From positions 62,001-126,000 of the forward strand of contig CAYZGO010000005.1 in the NCBI GenBank assembly GCA_964478075.1: DNA of 64,000 nt, in the 5' to 3' direction. This DNA comes from DAOUEX01 sp034430235. GTDB taxonomy: Bacteria > Chloroflexota > Anaerolineae > UBA2200. This document shows positions 1 to 7,421 of the stretch, piece after piece (position 1 is the first letter of the stretch; every line of letters begins with the position of its first letter). The translations under genes and the position numbers were made by a program. The notes beneath the pieces were generated by a model. That model was not told the origin of the DNA, ran no database searches, and saw only the letters and a list, made by a program, of their open reading frames with translations.

Positions 1-145
1 TGACAAACTCAACCACCTGTCCAAATCGGCCAGACCTCGGCGTCCTCAACGCCCAGGCCACGTTAGTGCCCAGGACGTATATGGCCAGGTATCCAGCAAT
101 TGCCAGCAGCAGACGGACTTTGTAGGCCAGCAGGGTCACGTTCAT
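1..145 (-). CDS. Membrane protein N-terminus, cut by window edge
   Basis: A minus-strand frame opens with ATG at 143-145 and stays open for 48 codons to the left edge. A GAGG lies two bases before the ATG, closer than usual. The first ~30 residues form one hydrophobic segment (AGYLAIYVLG near its end), followed by a basic stretch, as in an inner-membrane protein. The family cannot be named from this piece. The gene lies outside the tRNA-bounded island, just beyond the tRNA-Val fragment at 176-209, so it is probably resident chromosome. It is short enough here that chance cannot be excluded. Confidence 0.5.
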   Translation of the reverse strand, partial: MNVTLLAYKVRLLLAIAGYLAIYVLGTNVAWALRTPRSGRFGQVVEFV

Positions 146-175
146 TACCTCACTACATATGTCCCGCCACGCTTT

Positions 176-209
176 ACGGATGTGAACCGTGCGCTCTAAC
201 CAACTGAGC
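176..209 (-). repeat. 34-nt tRNA-Val fragment, candidate attachment-site copy
   Basis: These 34 bases match 5479-5512 exactly, in the same orientation. They correspond to the D-arm and anticodon arm (including the CAC anticodon) of the tRNA-Val gene at 5448-5521. The flanking acceptor and T-arm parts are absent, so this is not a functional tRNA. A direct repeat of a tRNA segment 5.3 kb from the intact gene is the usual scar of integration at a tRNA gene. Tyrosine recombinases are known to use the anticodon stem-loop as a crossover site. No integrase gene is seen between the copies. Confidence 0.75.
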
Positions 210-405
210 GGGAGTACGCTTATGTACTGCCCATGAGTCTATGTGCGCGCCATAGTATACCGTGTGGCACGAGGAACCTTGCGCGCTATGGTTCGCTGCA
301 CACTCCAGTAACAAGAAGGCCTGCCGGTGAGCTTTGCAGCGTAAAGCGCTCACTCTTGCGACTCGTTTGCTCCCAAATCTGTTGGGTTTTCTCTCTCCAA
401 AGGCC
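210..405. other. Short non-coding stretch
   Basis: No convincing gene is seen between the tRNA fragment and the end of the HEPN-like gene. A 6-bp inverted repeat (CCATAG / CTATGG) occurs near 250-290 but is too short to interpret. No copy of the structured cassette repeat (see 2438-2529) is recognisable here. Confidence 0.4.
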
Positions 406-1131
406 CTACCTCAAGCCGAATTGGAGAGGAAAGAACGCAAGCTCTCTGTTGATGCGCTCAAGCGCAAGTGGCATGCTTTCGATATCCCTCAAGAACCCTT
501 CAACAGCCGTTTCAAAGGCTTGCAGCAAGCCACCAAAACTCACAACAACTAATGAGGTGTCTTGCTCTTCCAATCTTCTCATACCTCGCTTGACAGCGTC
601 TGAATCGTCAAAGACGTAGCGTATTCTTCTTGCCTCATCCCGGTCTGTCCACGACGAATCGTAGCTGAGCGAGTGAATAAGCCCACACCTTGCCGCCCAT
701 AAATCAATTGGTGCACAGCTCAGATTCGCATTCGGTAGAAGATAGTCTTCCACCCACTTCAGGAAGTCCTTTCTTTCTACGTGTTTTGCGTCTGGCCGAC
801 GGCTAAGTGAAGCCATCATATCAATGCCAGCATACAACAGAATCAGTGCTGGCCCAAACAATCTTTGCTCCGAGCAAGCTCGAATAGCCTGCAACAACTC
901 TTTTGTGACTCTCTTCAACCGCCCTTCTGGTCTCAGTAGGTTCTTGGGTATCAGGTTCAGCAATTGCATTCTGCTCAACTCCATTGCAACGACGGCCTCG
1001 TGCTGATTTGTAATTGGTCTGAATCCGCAGCCTCCTCGGTACCAGCCTACCAGCAGCCACGCGCTGTTGTACAAACAAACTAGGCAGGCTAATCCCTTGT
1101 AATCAGCTCTACTCAGTTCGACATCTGGCAT
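406..1131 (-). CDS. Hypothetical protein with HEPN-like RxxxxH motif
   Basis: The 241-residue frame begins inside the last codons of the DUF3883 gene (23-bp overlap), so the two are probably co-transcribed. A second ATG at 984 has a weak GAGG 11 bases upstream and gives a 192-residue protein; the first ~50 residues look unlike the rest, so the shorter form is possible. The body is helical with the motif RCGLIH (R-x4-H) preceded by an acidic/aromatic helix (KDFLKWVEDYLL). That spacing resembles the catalytic motif of HEPN RNases, found in abortive-infection and toxin proteins. The family was not identified; HEPN membership is inferred from the motif only. Confidence 0.6.
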   Translation of the reverse strand: MPDVELSRADYKGLACLVCLYNSAWLLVGWYRGGCGFRPITNQHEAVVAMELSRMQLLNLIPKNLLRPEGRLKRVTKELLQAIRACSEQRLFGPALILLYAGIDMMASLSRRPDAKHVERKDFLKWVEDYLLPNANLSCAPIDLWAARCGLIHSLSYDSSWTDRDEARRIRYVFDDSDAVKRGMRRLEEQDTSLVVVSFGGLLQAFETAVEGFLRDIESMPLALERINRELAFFPLQFGLR

Positions 1132-2296
1132 ACCAGCTTGAGGGCGTCAACTCCCAGTGCTCGCTCTCTTGCACAGCGATGTTGCCAAGATTCTCGGCAG
1201 TTGGTGAGGAATCGATATTCCAGACGCGGTAGATAACAAAGCAATCGTCTTGTTCGGCTCTCGCCCTTTCCGTCTCGGAGAGCCAGAATCCAACATCTTC
1301 TCCAGGTGAGCGCGTAGTTGTTTTCACTTCAATGTGCAGCTCACGACCTTCGAGGGTGAATGACAGAACGTCGTAGCCGGCGCCCGGGTCGGTGAACGAC
1401 ACCATCTTGACTCCACTAGCCAAGTGATGGCGTCCAGCGTTGTTCAGTCTGTCCACTTCTTGCTTGCGGACGAATTGCTCGCCCAATAGCCCAGTGCGTT
1501 CGTTCTCTCGAACTCGTGCTACCCTCGCCTCCAACTCCGAGCTGAAGTCGGGAGGAGAGATTATGGCTTTCCCCGCAACCTTTCCATCTTTGGTTAGGTA
1601 CGAAACCACCCACATGTATGACTGAATCTCTATGGCATCTGCCTGGCCGTATTGAGCGAGCTTGGACTTCAGCGCATCAGCCAGGTCGAGGATAAGGGAG
1701 TAACGCTCCCAGGTAACGTATCCCGATATCCTTTCCTCGATTCCGTAGAACTCGAGCAGTGTATCGAAAGCCGTTGGGAGAATCGGAAAGTATCTTGTCA
1801 CGTCGAGCAGGAAGGCCAGATAGGCTAGGAACGTCCACTTGCATCCAAGCCGGTTCTTGCGAAGATAGTCTGCAAAGGCATCAAAGCGTGGCCCAAATTC
1901 CGCAGGTGTCGGAGGCCCACCTTTGAAGAAGTGGAACAAGTGAGCGGCGAGGCCTTGTATCTGCTCAGTGCCCTGCACCCTGTAAAGGGCTGACTCCGAG
2001 TAGCTCTGCGAGCCAAATCTGTGTTCCAACAAGTTCTTGCTCACGCTCGGATGGCATGCTGCTTTTGTGGCTTCAATGATATTGCGGGGCGTGCTCTTCC
2101 AGCTTTCCCATGCCTCGAGATTCAGAACTTCAGTGGCCTTGTCATAGACTCCCCACTTGTGCTTGATTTCATCGCGTACTAGAAAAGGATGCTGGAAGCC
2201 GGTGAAGGGGACATACGGAGGTTGACCCAACAGGTGTTGCTCGAAGGTTTGGTGTGCGCTTTCAAACTTCGCATTGTCAATATGGATTGTCAGCAC
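1109..2296 (-). CDS. DUF3883 domain protein, PD-(D/E)xK-type nuclease fold
   Basis: This 395-residue protein has a helical N-terminal part (1-250) of unknown function and a C-terminal DUF3883 domain (about 265-365). The domain shows the expected signature: E273 in GEQFV, a GAGYD loop ending in D309, then HIEVKTT with E323 and K325, followed by FWLSETE and a YRV strand. D309/E323/K325 fit the D...ExK metal site of restriction-endonuclease-like folds. DUF3883 modules are common in restriction and antiphage gene clusters, usually attached to helicases or other domains; here no helicase motifs are seen. It overlaps the HEPN-like gene downstream, which suggests a two-gene defence or toxin unit. 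Start chosen at the only early ATG. Confidence 0.75.
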   Translation of the reverse strand: MLTIHIDNAKFESAHQTFEQHLLGQPPYVPFTGFQHPFLVRDEIKHKWGVYDKATEVLNLEAWESWKSTPRNIIEATKAACHPSVSKNLLEHRFGSQSYSESALYRVQGTEQIQGLAAHLFHFFKGGPPTPAEFGPRFDAFADYLRKNRLGCKWTFLAYLAFLLDVTRYFPILPTAFDTLLEFYGIEERISGYVTWERYSLILDLADALKSKLAQYGQADAIEIQSYMWVVSYLTKDGKVAGKAIISPPDFSSELEARVARVRENERTGLLGEQFVRKQEVDRLNNAGRHHLASGVKMVSFTDPGAGYDVLSFTLEGRELHIEVKTTTRSPGEDVGFWLSETERARAEQDDCFVIYRVWNIDSSPTAENLGNIAVQESEHWELTPSSWYARCRTE

Positions 2297-2437
2297 TGAC
2301 CTCCTCAGTTGCAGATGGCCCTTGGCCTGTCAATATGCGAGGCGCATCGCGATACCTCGTCAGCAACGTGCACGAACAGACGGTACCAAACAGCAAAGTC
2401 CCTCCACCGAGTGGCAATGGCCGGACTGCCATCCTAA

Positions 2438-2529
2438 AATGTGTCTGCCACGGTGTCCACTGCGCAGTCTCTTACCGGCAGCTAAGAGGCACCATGCCCA
2501 TGCCCTGGACTTTGGCAGAAGTCGCAGGG
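2438..2529 (-). repeat. Structured intercassette repeat, copy A
   Basis: First of three related elements, about 10 bases past the HNH stop codon in the direction of transcription. Read on the minus strand, outer arms TCTGCCA and TGGCAGA pair perfectly, GTCCA pairs with TGGAC, and a central 6-8 bp hairpin (CTCTTA/TAAGAG) sits inside. Blocks shared with copies B and C are TGCGA, AGTCCAGGGC and TGGACACCGT. Paired positions change together between copies A and C (TCTGCCA/TGGCAGA against TGTGCCA/TAGCACA), which supports a conserved fold. The layout resembles integron attC sites, but the RYYYAAC/GTTRRRY core boxes are not seen. Confidence 0.75.
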
Positions 2530-2540
2530 CCTCTCCTGTT

Positions 2541-3194
2541 CTAGGACCTTATCTCCTTTTCAGCCTCTATCAAGTCCTTGTGTTCCTGGTAGTGACATTC
2601 CACACACAGTGCCTCAAAGCACTCCGGGTATTCCAGAATCTCAAGGAAGCCAAAGTTGATGACAGTACAGTCCAGGTTGACTCCACCTATGTGGTGGACA
2701 ACCTTCGCGGGCGCACCACAGCGAGTGCACACAGGATGCTCTTGCAGGTACTTCTGTCTGAAGGCCAGCCATTCTTTCGATTGCATCCACGAACGTCGTA
2801 CCTTTAGCCACCGCTTGGTGTGGGTGATAATGGGACACATCACTGCGTGTTCCACATGTACAAGGTCCATCAGTTCAGTCCCCACGAGTGCACGGCCTTG
2901 TGCGTTTCGGAGCATTCTTGGTGGGACGTGGACATCAATCAGCGCCCTGAATGGCATCTCCTTGGCTCTTTCCTGTGGTGTCATTTCCTGGATTTGACGC
3001 CACAGCGCTACTCGTCGCGGGCGTTCCTTTCTGTGCTTTTCCGTAGATTTGCGTTTACGGGCACGTATCTCTTCCTTGTGTGCTTCATAGTACGCACGGC
3101 CATAGGCGCGTTGGCACTCTCTGCATGTGGTGGTACTCCAGAAGGAGAATTCGCTTTCTGGTTTCGTGTCTCCCCATTTGGCACAGACTCTCAT
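2541..3194 (-). CDS. HNH endonuclease family protein
   Basis: A 217-residue protein with an N-terminal zinc-knuckle-like region (C4, C24, C27), a basic helical linker (35-65), and a C-terminal HNH nuclease domain. The HNH part shows CTRC (C156, C159), the HH pair at 167-168, then CVECH with C197, C200 and H201, and H205. This order is typical of phage and mobile-element HNH nucleases that cut DNA using a beta-beta-alpha metal fold. In the N-terminal knuckle the expected second cysteine of the CxxC pair is a tryptophan (W7), so that zinc site may be lost. The gene is isolated, between two structured repeats, like a single-gene cassette. Confidence 0.8.
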   Translation of the reverse strand: MRVCAKWGDTKPESEFSFWSTTTCRECQRAYGRAYYEAHKEEIRARKRKSTEKHRKERPRRVALWRQIQEMTPQERAKEMPFRALIDVHVPPRMLRNAQGRALVGTELMDLVHVEHAVMCPIITHTKRWLKVRRSWMQSKEWLAFRQKYLQEHPVCTRCGAPAKVVHHIGGVNLDCTVINFGFLEILEYPECFEALCVECHYQEHKDLIEAEKEIRS

Positions 3195-3399
3195 GTTCGA
3201 CCAGACCCCTTACATGGGAGAATCCCTAATCGGTGTGCATCAACTTCTGTGAACAACTAGGGGTATTCGCAGATTCTGCCAGAGTCCCTGCAGCCACGCG
3301 CAGGTGAGAGAAACTTGTTCCTCGGTAAGCTTTTCCGACGCAAGCGCCTCCCACCTTCTTCGCCTGGGACCCACAGGTCAGGACGCGCCTCTCTGACGC

Positions 3400-3464
3400 A
3401 ATGTATCTGCTACGGTGTCCATTGCACCGTAGCCGCGCCCTGGACTGTCACTGCAGTCGCAGGG
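3400..3464 (-). repeat. Structured intercassette repeat, copy B (short form)
   Basis: Second copy of the element, lying about 80 bases past the stop of the TolB-like gene in the direction of transcription. It keeps the TGCGA, AGTCCAGGGC and TGGACACCGT blocks but lacks the central hairpin segment present in copies A and C. An 8-bp perfect hairpin (CTACGGTG/CACCGTAG) forms instead. At 65 bp it is the shortest copy, which fits elements whose central part varies while the ends are constrained. Confidence 0.65.
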
Positions 3465-3544
3465 TATCTATCTTGTGGTTCTGGGCCTTCCTCTCTGTCT
3501 CCAACGAACCTCTCATTTCGGATGGCACCAGTCTGTACACTACT

Positions 3545-4633
3545 TTACTGCGGGAGTACTGCCATGCGCTCCCAAGGCCATCGCACAGGGTCGCAATTGG
3601 CCTCTACAATCTTCTTCACCGCTGTTCCGTCGCTGTGCATCACGTAAATCGCCCACACGCCCTCACGGTCCGAGCGGAAGACAATGTGGTCCCCATCAGG
3701 TAGCCACGCAGGTACGGCGTCAGTGCTGGGATTGTTCGTCACCCGCCGTTGGTTGCTGCCGTCAGCATCCATCACGTAGATCTCCCAGTTGCCATCCCGG
3801 GGAGAGGTGAAGGCAATGCGCCGCCCGTCGGGGGACCATGCTGGATTCTGGTCATCTGGGTACTGGCTTATCATTCGGCGTCCAGACCCGTCACTGTTGA
3901 TAACAAACAAGCCGCACTTGTTGCGGTCGCAGGTTTTGCAAACGAACTGCATCGCCGTGGGATTCCAATCAGGCTGGTCACCCTGAGTTATCATGCGCTT
4001 ACCCTGACCGTCTAGTCCAATCACCCACAGGTTCAAATCGAAGTGCCATCTTTGCCAGTCAATCTTACCTGCTCGATAGATTACGCTATAACCATCCGGT
4101 CCAACTTTGGCGTAGGCAGCCTCGCCGTCGTTGATGAGCCGTCGCCTGTTACTGCCGTCCAGCCTCATGATGTCGACCCCGTTGCCGTCCCAAGTGTAGA
4201 ACAGAATCTCCTGAGCGTCCTTAGTGAAAGAAGGAAAGGCGGAGTTTCCCACGAGAAGCTGCTTGCCGGTCCCGTCCACATTAATCAGGTAGATGTCATA
4301 TTGGCGCGTACCTCTGTTCTCCGTATACGCCAATCTACCGCGAGACGCTGTGGTTATCGCCGTTGGCCTTGGCGCTTCAGTCGCTGGGGCTGATGTTGCT
4401 GTCGGCACTGGCGTGTTCGTTGGCATCGCAGTCGCTGTTGGTGGTGGAGTGTACGTCGGATATGGCGTGTAGGTGGGTGGCGGTGTCGCGGTCGCTGTTG
4501 GCGGCGGAGTGTAAGTGGGATATAGCGTGTAGGTGGCTAGCGGTGTCGCGGTGGGCGTCGGTGCTGTCGTACATGAGGTGAGGAACAGAGTAGCCAAGAT
4601 GCCAATCAAGACCCAAGCTAATCGTCTCATCAT
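3545..4633 (-). CDS. TolB-like beta-propeller lipoprotein
   Basis: The start is set at ATG 4631-4633, preceded by AGGGGG; a second ATG follows directly. The first residues form a signal peptide ending in the lipobox LTSC, so the mature protein should be a membrane-anchored lipoprotein. A Thr/Pro/Tyr-rich linker (about 25-90) follows, then PD40/TolB-type repeats: DIYLINVDG, DIMRLDGS, LWVIGLDGQ, LFVINSDGSG, PAWSPDGRRIAF, IYVMDADGS and IYVMHSDG. Such six-bladed propellers usually bind proteins or act as periplasmic sensors; no catalytic residues are evident. It is much longer than usual integron-type cassettes and its gene is flanked by structured repeats B and C. Function is not known. Confidence 0.85.
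   Translation of the reverse strand: MMRRLAWVLIGILATLFLTSCTTAPTPTATPLATYTLYPTYTPPPTATATPPPTYTPYPTYTPPPTATAMPTNTPVPTATSAPATEAPRPTAITTASRGRLAYTENRGTRQYDIYLINVDGTGKQLLVGNSAFPSFTKDAQEILFYTWDGNGVDIMRLDGSNRRRLINDGEAAYAKVGPDGYSVIYRAGKIDWQRWHFDLNLWVIGLDGQGKRMITQGDQPDWNPTAMQFVCKTCDRNKCGLFVINSDGSGRRMISQYPDDQNPAWSPDGRRIAFTSPRDGNWEIYVMDADGSNQRRVTNNPSTDAVPAWLPDGDHIVFRSDREGVWAIYVMHSDGTAVKKIVEANCDPVRWPWERMAVLPQ
4431..4550 (-). repeat. Two 60-bp tandem repeats in the linker of the TolB-like gene
   Basis: Positions 4431-4490 and 4491-4550 are two diverged copies of the same 60-bp unit, encoding two copies of a ~20-residue Thr/Pro/Tyr linker block. The unit length is a multiple of three, so copy-number change alters only the length of the spacer between lipid anchor and propeller. 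Confidence 0.8.
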
Positions 4634-4717
4634 AGTCCCCCTTTTGTATCTCGGCTGAGGTACTGCACATTTCGCTGGCGAAAAGCCCGCCCACCAAGTC
4701 GCAGTGAACGGGCTCTC

Positions 4718-4806
4718 ATGTGTGCTACGGTGTCCACTGCGCAGCCTCTTACCGGCAGGCAAGAGGCACCGTGGCCCTGCCCTGGACTTTGGCACAACTC
4801 GCACGG
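4718..4806 (-). repeat. Structured intercassette repeat, copy C
   Basis: Third copy, about 17 bases past the hicA stop codon and ~85 bases before the TolB-like start. On the minus strand the outer arms are TGTGCCA and TAGCACA, the inner arms GTCCA and TGGAC, and the central hairpin is GCCTCTT/AAGAGGC, one pair longer than in copy A. It aligns with copy A along its whole length. Confidence 0.75.
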
Positions 4807-4822
4807 TTCTTGCTCGTCGCGC

Positions 4823-5095
4823 CTACTTGCCTGACCGGCGACCTCTTCGCTTCACCCTGGCTAGTGCCAGAACCTCCTCGTACGTGATATTTGCCTGCTT
4901 CAGTATGCCCCGAAACGTACCCTTCGGAATCTCGCTATAGCCCATGATTACCACAACTACATCGTGTCCGCCACCAGCGCGCTTTCTCTTGAGCGATGCA
5001 TGACTCCCCGTCTGTGGAGCAATCTCAAAGCCAGCGCGCAGTAGAGCACTGATAACTTCATCACTCAAAAAGAGCAGCCGCTTGCTGACGGACAA
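4823..5095 (-). CDS. hicA: HicA-type mRNA interferase toxin
   Basis: A 90-residue protein with the HicA double-stranded-RNA-binding-like fold signature: SDEVISALLRAGFE near the start, GSH with the likely catalytic H32, and the C-terminal block IPKGTFRGILKQANIT. HicA toxins cut mRNA when released from HicB. The ATG used lies inside the end of hicB (31-bp overlap), giving the less common antitoxin-first order with translational coupling. The C-terminus is basic. Its position next to a tRNA gene and a structured repeat matches the frequent presence of toxin-antitoxin pairs in islands and cassette arrays, where they stabilise the DNA. Confidence 0.9.
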   Translation of the reverse strand: MSVSKRLLFLSDEVISALLRAGFEIAPQTGSHASLKRKRAGGGHDVVVVIMGYSEIPKGTFRGILKQANITYEEVLALARVKRRGRRSGK

Positions 5096-5382
5096 GCGGC
5101 CTGCAGAGGAATCTCGCCTGAGTAGAGCCCAACATCGAGCGGGCTCGCTGCTCCGCGTTCAGCGCGTTTCTTCGCGTGAATGCGAAGTCCCTTCCCCTTC
5201 AACACCTCAGCACACTGACCCAGGTCTTCAAGAGTATTAAGATAGAGCTCGGTCGCCTCAATGATGTTTTGAAGCGCTTCTTCCCTAGTGTGGCCGCAGC
5301 TGACCGTGCCCAGTTCGCTGCATCTTGACACGTAGTGTTTTCCCTCACGCTCAACCGAGAGAGTTACTTTCACGTAGTGCAT
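5065..5382 (-). CDS. hicB: HicB-type antitoxin
   Basis: A 105-residue protein whose first ~70 residues match the HicB partial RNase-H-like fold: VEREGKHYVSRCSELGTVS, then HTREEALQNIIEATELYLNTL. HicB binds and neutralises HicA and usually represses its own operon. No clear ribbon-helix-helix or HTH segment is seen in the C-terminal tail, so DNA binding is uncertain. A GGGGAG lies just before the ATG. The gene begins only ~65 bp downstream of the tRNA-Val gene on the same strand, and no promoter of its own was recognised, so read-through from the tRNA promoter is possible. Confidence 0.88.
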   Translation of the reverse strand: MHYVKVTLSVEREGKHYVSRCSELGTVSCGHTREEALQNIIEATELYLNTLEDLGQCAEVLKGKGLRIHAKKRAERGAASPLDVGLYSGEIPLQAACPSASGCSF

Positions 5383-5411
5383 GGCTCCCCTAGCCTCCTC
5401 CGTTTAGCGCT

Positions 5412-5447
5412 CATCGCGCCCACAAGCGGTCTCCGGTCAACTGCTGA

Positions 5448-5458
<11 letters not shown>
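5412..5458 (-). repeat. Inverted copy of the tRNA-Val 3' end
   Basis: An 11-bp perfect inverted repeat: 5448-5458 (end of T-stem, acceptor 3' strand and discriminator base of the tRNA) pairs with 5412-5422, separated by 25 bases. The downstream arm could fold back on the tRNA 3' end in the primary transcript. It has no following T-run, so a simple terminator is not obvious. Confidence 0.6.
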
Positions 5459-5521
<63 letters not shown>

Positions 5522-5533
5522 ATGAACAATTAC

Positions 5534-5562
5534 ATTATAGCAATGAAGGTCAGTTTGGGCAA
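5534..5562 (-). promoter_or_regulatory. Promoter of tRNA-Val
   Basis: On the minus strand TTGCCC (5562-5557) and TATAAT (5539-5534) are separated by 17 bases and end 12 bases before the tRNA 5' end. This is a near-consensus sigma-70-type promoter. Confidence 0.75.
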
Positions 5563-5610
5563 ATGTCACCAACACAGAGTGCTGGAAAACTGCTTGTGGA
5601 TTGCCACCAT

Positions 5611-5746
5611 GTCATTGCCTTTGGTCCTGGGCCAAAGACCCAGGGCGAGCGCAGCGAAGCAATCTCCCTCTCACCCACAGGTGGAGATTGCTCATCTGCA
5701 CCTGCGCCGCAGATGCAGGTGTCGCCCCTGCGGGCCTCGCAATGAC
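5611..5746. repeat. Palindromic MITE-like repeat, copy 1
   Basis: A non-coding element with ends GTCATTGC and GCAATGAC. One end carries a CTTTGGTCCTGGGCC block, then AAGACCCAGGGCGAGCGCAGCGAAGCAATC. The middle includes a 12-base hairpin (CATCTGCACCTG / CAGGTGTCG area). An inverted relative lies at 7422-7555. Repeats of this GTCATTGCGAGGAGCGAAGCG type are scattered through many bacterial genomes; no coding capacity is seen. Confidence 0.75.
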
Positions 5747-5920
5747 AAGGGGTTTGTTTCTTAGCAGCGACGCGAAGCCCGCCCTGAGCCGCGCCGAAGG
5801 GAATCTCTGTCCCGTGTGGCTGATGTCCTTCGCTCCGCTCAGGCTTTGCACATCGTGCTACGCACGAGGGTGACAGCCACGGCATTTATCCAGACCTCTT
5901 CAACGCTCTCATCTGCCTGC
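5747..5920. other. Non-coding gap after MITE-like repeat
   Basis: No gene is supported. The segment is made of short GC-rich blocks typical of dispersed repeats (for example AGCCGCGCCGAAGGGAATC) and leads up to the end of the small membrane protein gene. Confidence 0.4.
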
Positions 5921-6175
5921 TCAGGGAGTAGGCTGCGGCAGAGGGGACGGCGCTGCAGCCAGTGTGAGCGTGGGAGTTGCGGCGACTGGGCTCGGCAATG
6001 GCGTGGCCAGGGCGCGCGTTGCAGTGGGCTGAACAGGCGGCATCGTCGGCCGCACGCGTCGCTGCGGGGCCGGCAAGATGATGAGCACTGTGCCGCAGAT
6101 CATGCTGAGCGCCACCAATAAGCACAGAACCCAGAAGAGTGTCTGTCCCACCTGTCCCTTTCGCAATCCTCTCAA
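5921..6175 (-). CDS. Small single-pass membrane protein with Pro/Thr tail
   Basis: An 84-residue protein: a short basic N-terminus (MRGLRKGQVGQ), one hydrophobic segment (about 12-35, ending ILPAP), then a low-complexity Pro/Thr/Ala tail. The topology suggests an N-in anchor with an extended extracellular tail. The start lies only 3 bases after the TPR gene stop, so the two form an operon. No family was recognised. It may be a partner or surface spacer for the TPR protein. Confidence 0.65.
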   Translation of the reverse strand: MRGLRKGQVGQTLFWVLCLLVALSMICGTVLIILPAPQRRVRPTMPPVQPTATRALATPLPSPVAATPTLTLAAAPSPLPQPTP

Positions 6176-6178
6176 AAC

Positions 6179-7300
6179 CTACCTCCCCTCACAATCTTTC
6201 AGCCCCTGCAAGGCAGGCTGAGCATATGGGTCAATCTCCAGAGCCTTCTCCAGCCATGGGCGAGCATTCTCACAGTCACCTATGTAGACGTAGGACAGCC
6301 CCAACTCGTAATAGAACTCGATAGCGGTAGCGCCCAATGAGATGGCTTTCTCAAACTGTGGAATGGCATCCTCGTAGCGCCGCTGCACGTAGTAGCACCA
6401 TCCCAGATGCCCGTAGGCATTGGCGAAATCGGGGTCTACTTCCATAGCCCTCTTAAATTGTATGACAGCCTGCTCGAACTCGCGCAGGTCATAATAGGCC
6501 AGGCCCAGACTGTCGCAACTCATCGGGTCGTATGGATCAACGTCGGTTGCCCTCTCAAACTCGGCGATGGCTCCTTCATAGTCGCCGACGGCCCGATAGT
6601 TGCGACCAAGGCTGAGATACAAATAGGCCAGATTCGGCTGCAGCGCAATGGCCTCGATGTACTCAGCAATGGCGCCATCATAGTCACCGCGCCTTTCGAG
6701 GACGTAACCCAGGTTGCGGCGTGCGTAGAAATTGTTCGCATCCAGAGATACAGCATTCTCTGCCACCTGCAAGGCACGGTCCAGACGCCCCTTGTCAGTA
6801 TACGCCTCGGCCAGATAGGCATAAGCTGTAGCGTAACTTGGGTCGAGGTCTATGGCTTTCAAACAGGCCTCTATGGCCGCATCGTAATTACCGTTCCAAT
6901 CCAGCACCATGCCCAGTAGGGCCTGGTTCTCAGCGTTTTCGGAATCAATCTCCACAGCTCGCTGCGCAGTGCTCAGGCCCTCAGCATAGCGACCTCTCAA
7001 CGTAAGCAAACGCCCCAGCCGAGCATAGGCTGTGGAATTGCCAGGATCCAGCTCTATGGTTCTGCGATACTCGCCCATTGCTTCATTGAGCTCGCCACGA
7101 CCGAAAAAGCTGTCGCCCAGAGCCATGTGTTCCTTGCTGCTGATCTCCGTGGGCGTCAGCGTGGGACGCTCCTGACCCAGGAAGTGCCCGAATTCCAGGT
7201 CTTGTGAACGCAAATACCAAAAGCCGACGCCGATCAGCGGAATCAAGAGCAGAAGCCACGGCCAGCGGCGAGGGCGGCGGGTAGTCGGTCGAATGTACAT
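6179..7300 (-). CDS. Membrane-anchored tetratricopeptide repeat protein
   Basis: A 373-residue protein with an N-terminal basic stretch and a transmembrane helix (WPWLLLLIPLIGVGFWYL, about 13-30), a short linker, and then about nine consecutive TPR units of 34 residues covering 55-370 (for example AYARLGRLLTLRGRYAEGLSTAQ, with the usual W/L-G-Y-A-P positions). TPR arrays form a superhelix that binds peptides or assembles complexes; no catalytic domain is present. No strong ribosome-binding site precedes the ATG. It is the first gene of a two-gene operon with the small membrane protein. Confidence 0.88.
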   Translation of the reverse strand: MYIRPTTRRPRRWPWLLLLIPLIGVGFWYLRSQDLEFGHFLGQERPTLTPTEISSKEHMALGDSFFGRGELNEAMGEYRRTIELDPGNSTAYARLGRLLTLRGRYAEGLSTAQRAVEIDSENAENQALLGMVLDWNGNYDAAIEACLKAIDLDPSYATAYAYLAEAYTDKGRLDRALQVAENAVSLDANNFYARRNLGYVLERRGDYDGAIAEYIEAIALQPNLAYLYLSLGRNYRAVGDYEGAIAEFERATDVDPYDPMSCDSLGLAYYDLREFEQAVIQFKRAMEVDPDFANAYGHLGWCYYVQRRYEDAIPQFEKAISLGATAIEFYYELGLSYVYIGDCENARPWLEKALEIDPYAQPALQGLKDCEGR

Positions 7301-7421
7301 ACGATTACGTCTCGGGTTCCATGTCTTGTATCTGTCAGTTCTGCGAGCTGTTCGTCCGCAAGGCCATCAATCCCCAGGGCTTTTCCATTTTCGACGGGGA
7401 TGTCATACTGAGCGATGACCT

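Noticed and set aside
2438..4806. Classical integron with attC sites
   Set aside because: Repeats fold and follow genes, but the RYYYAAC and GTTRRRY core boxes and an integron integrase gene are absent, so only a cassette-like arrangement is claimed.
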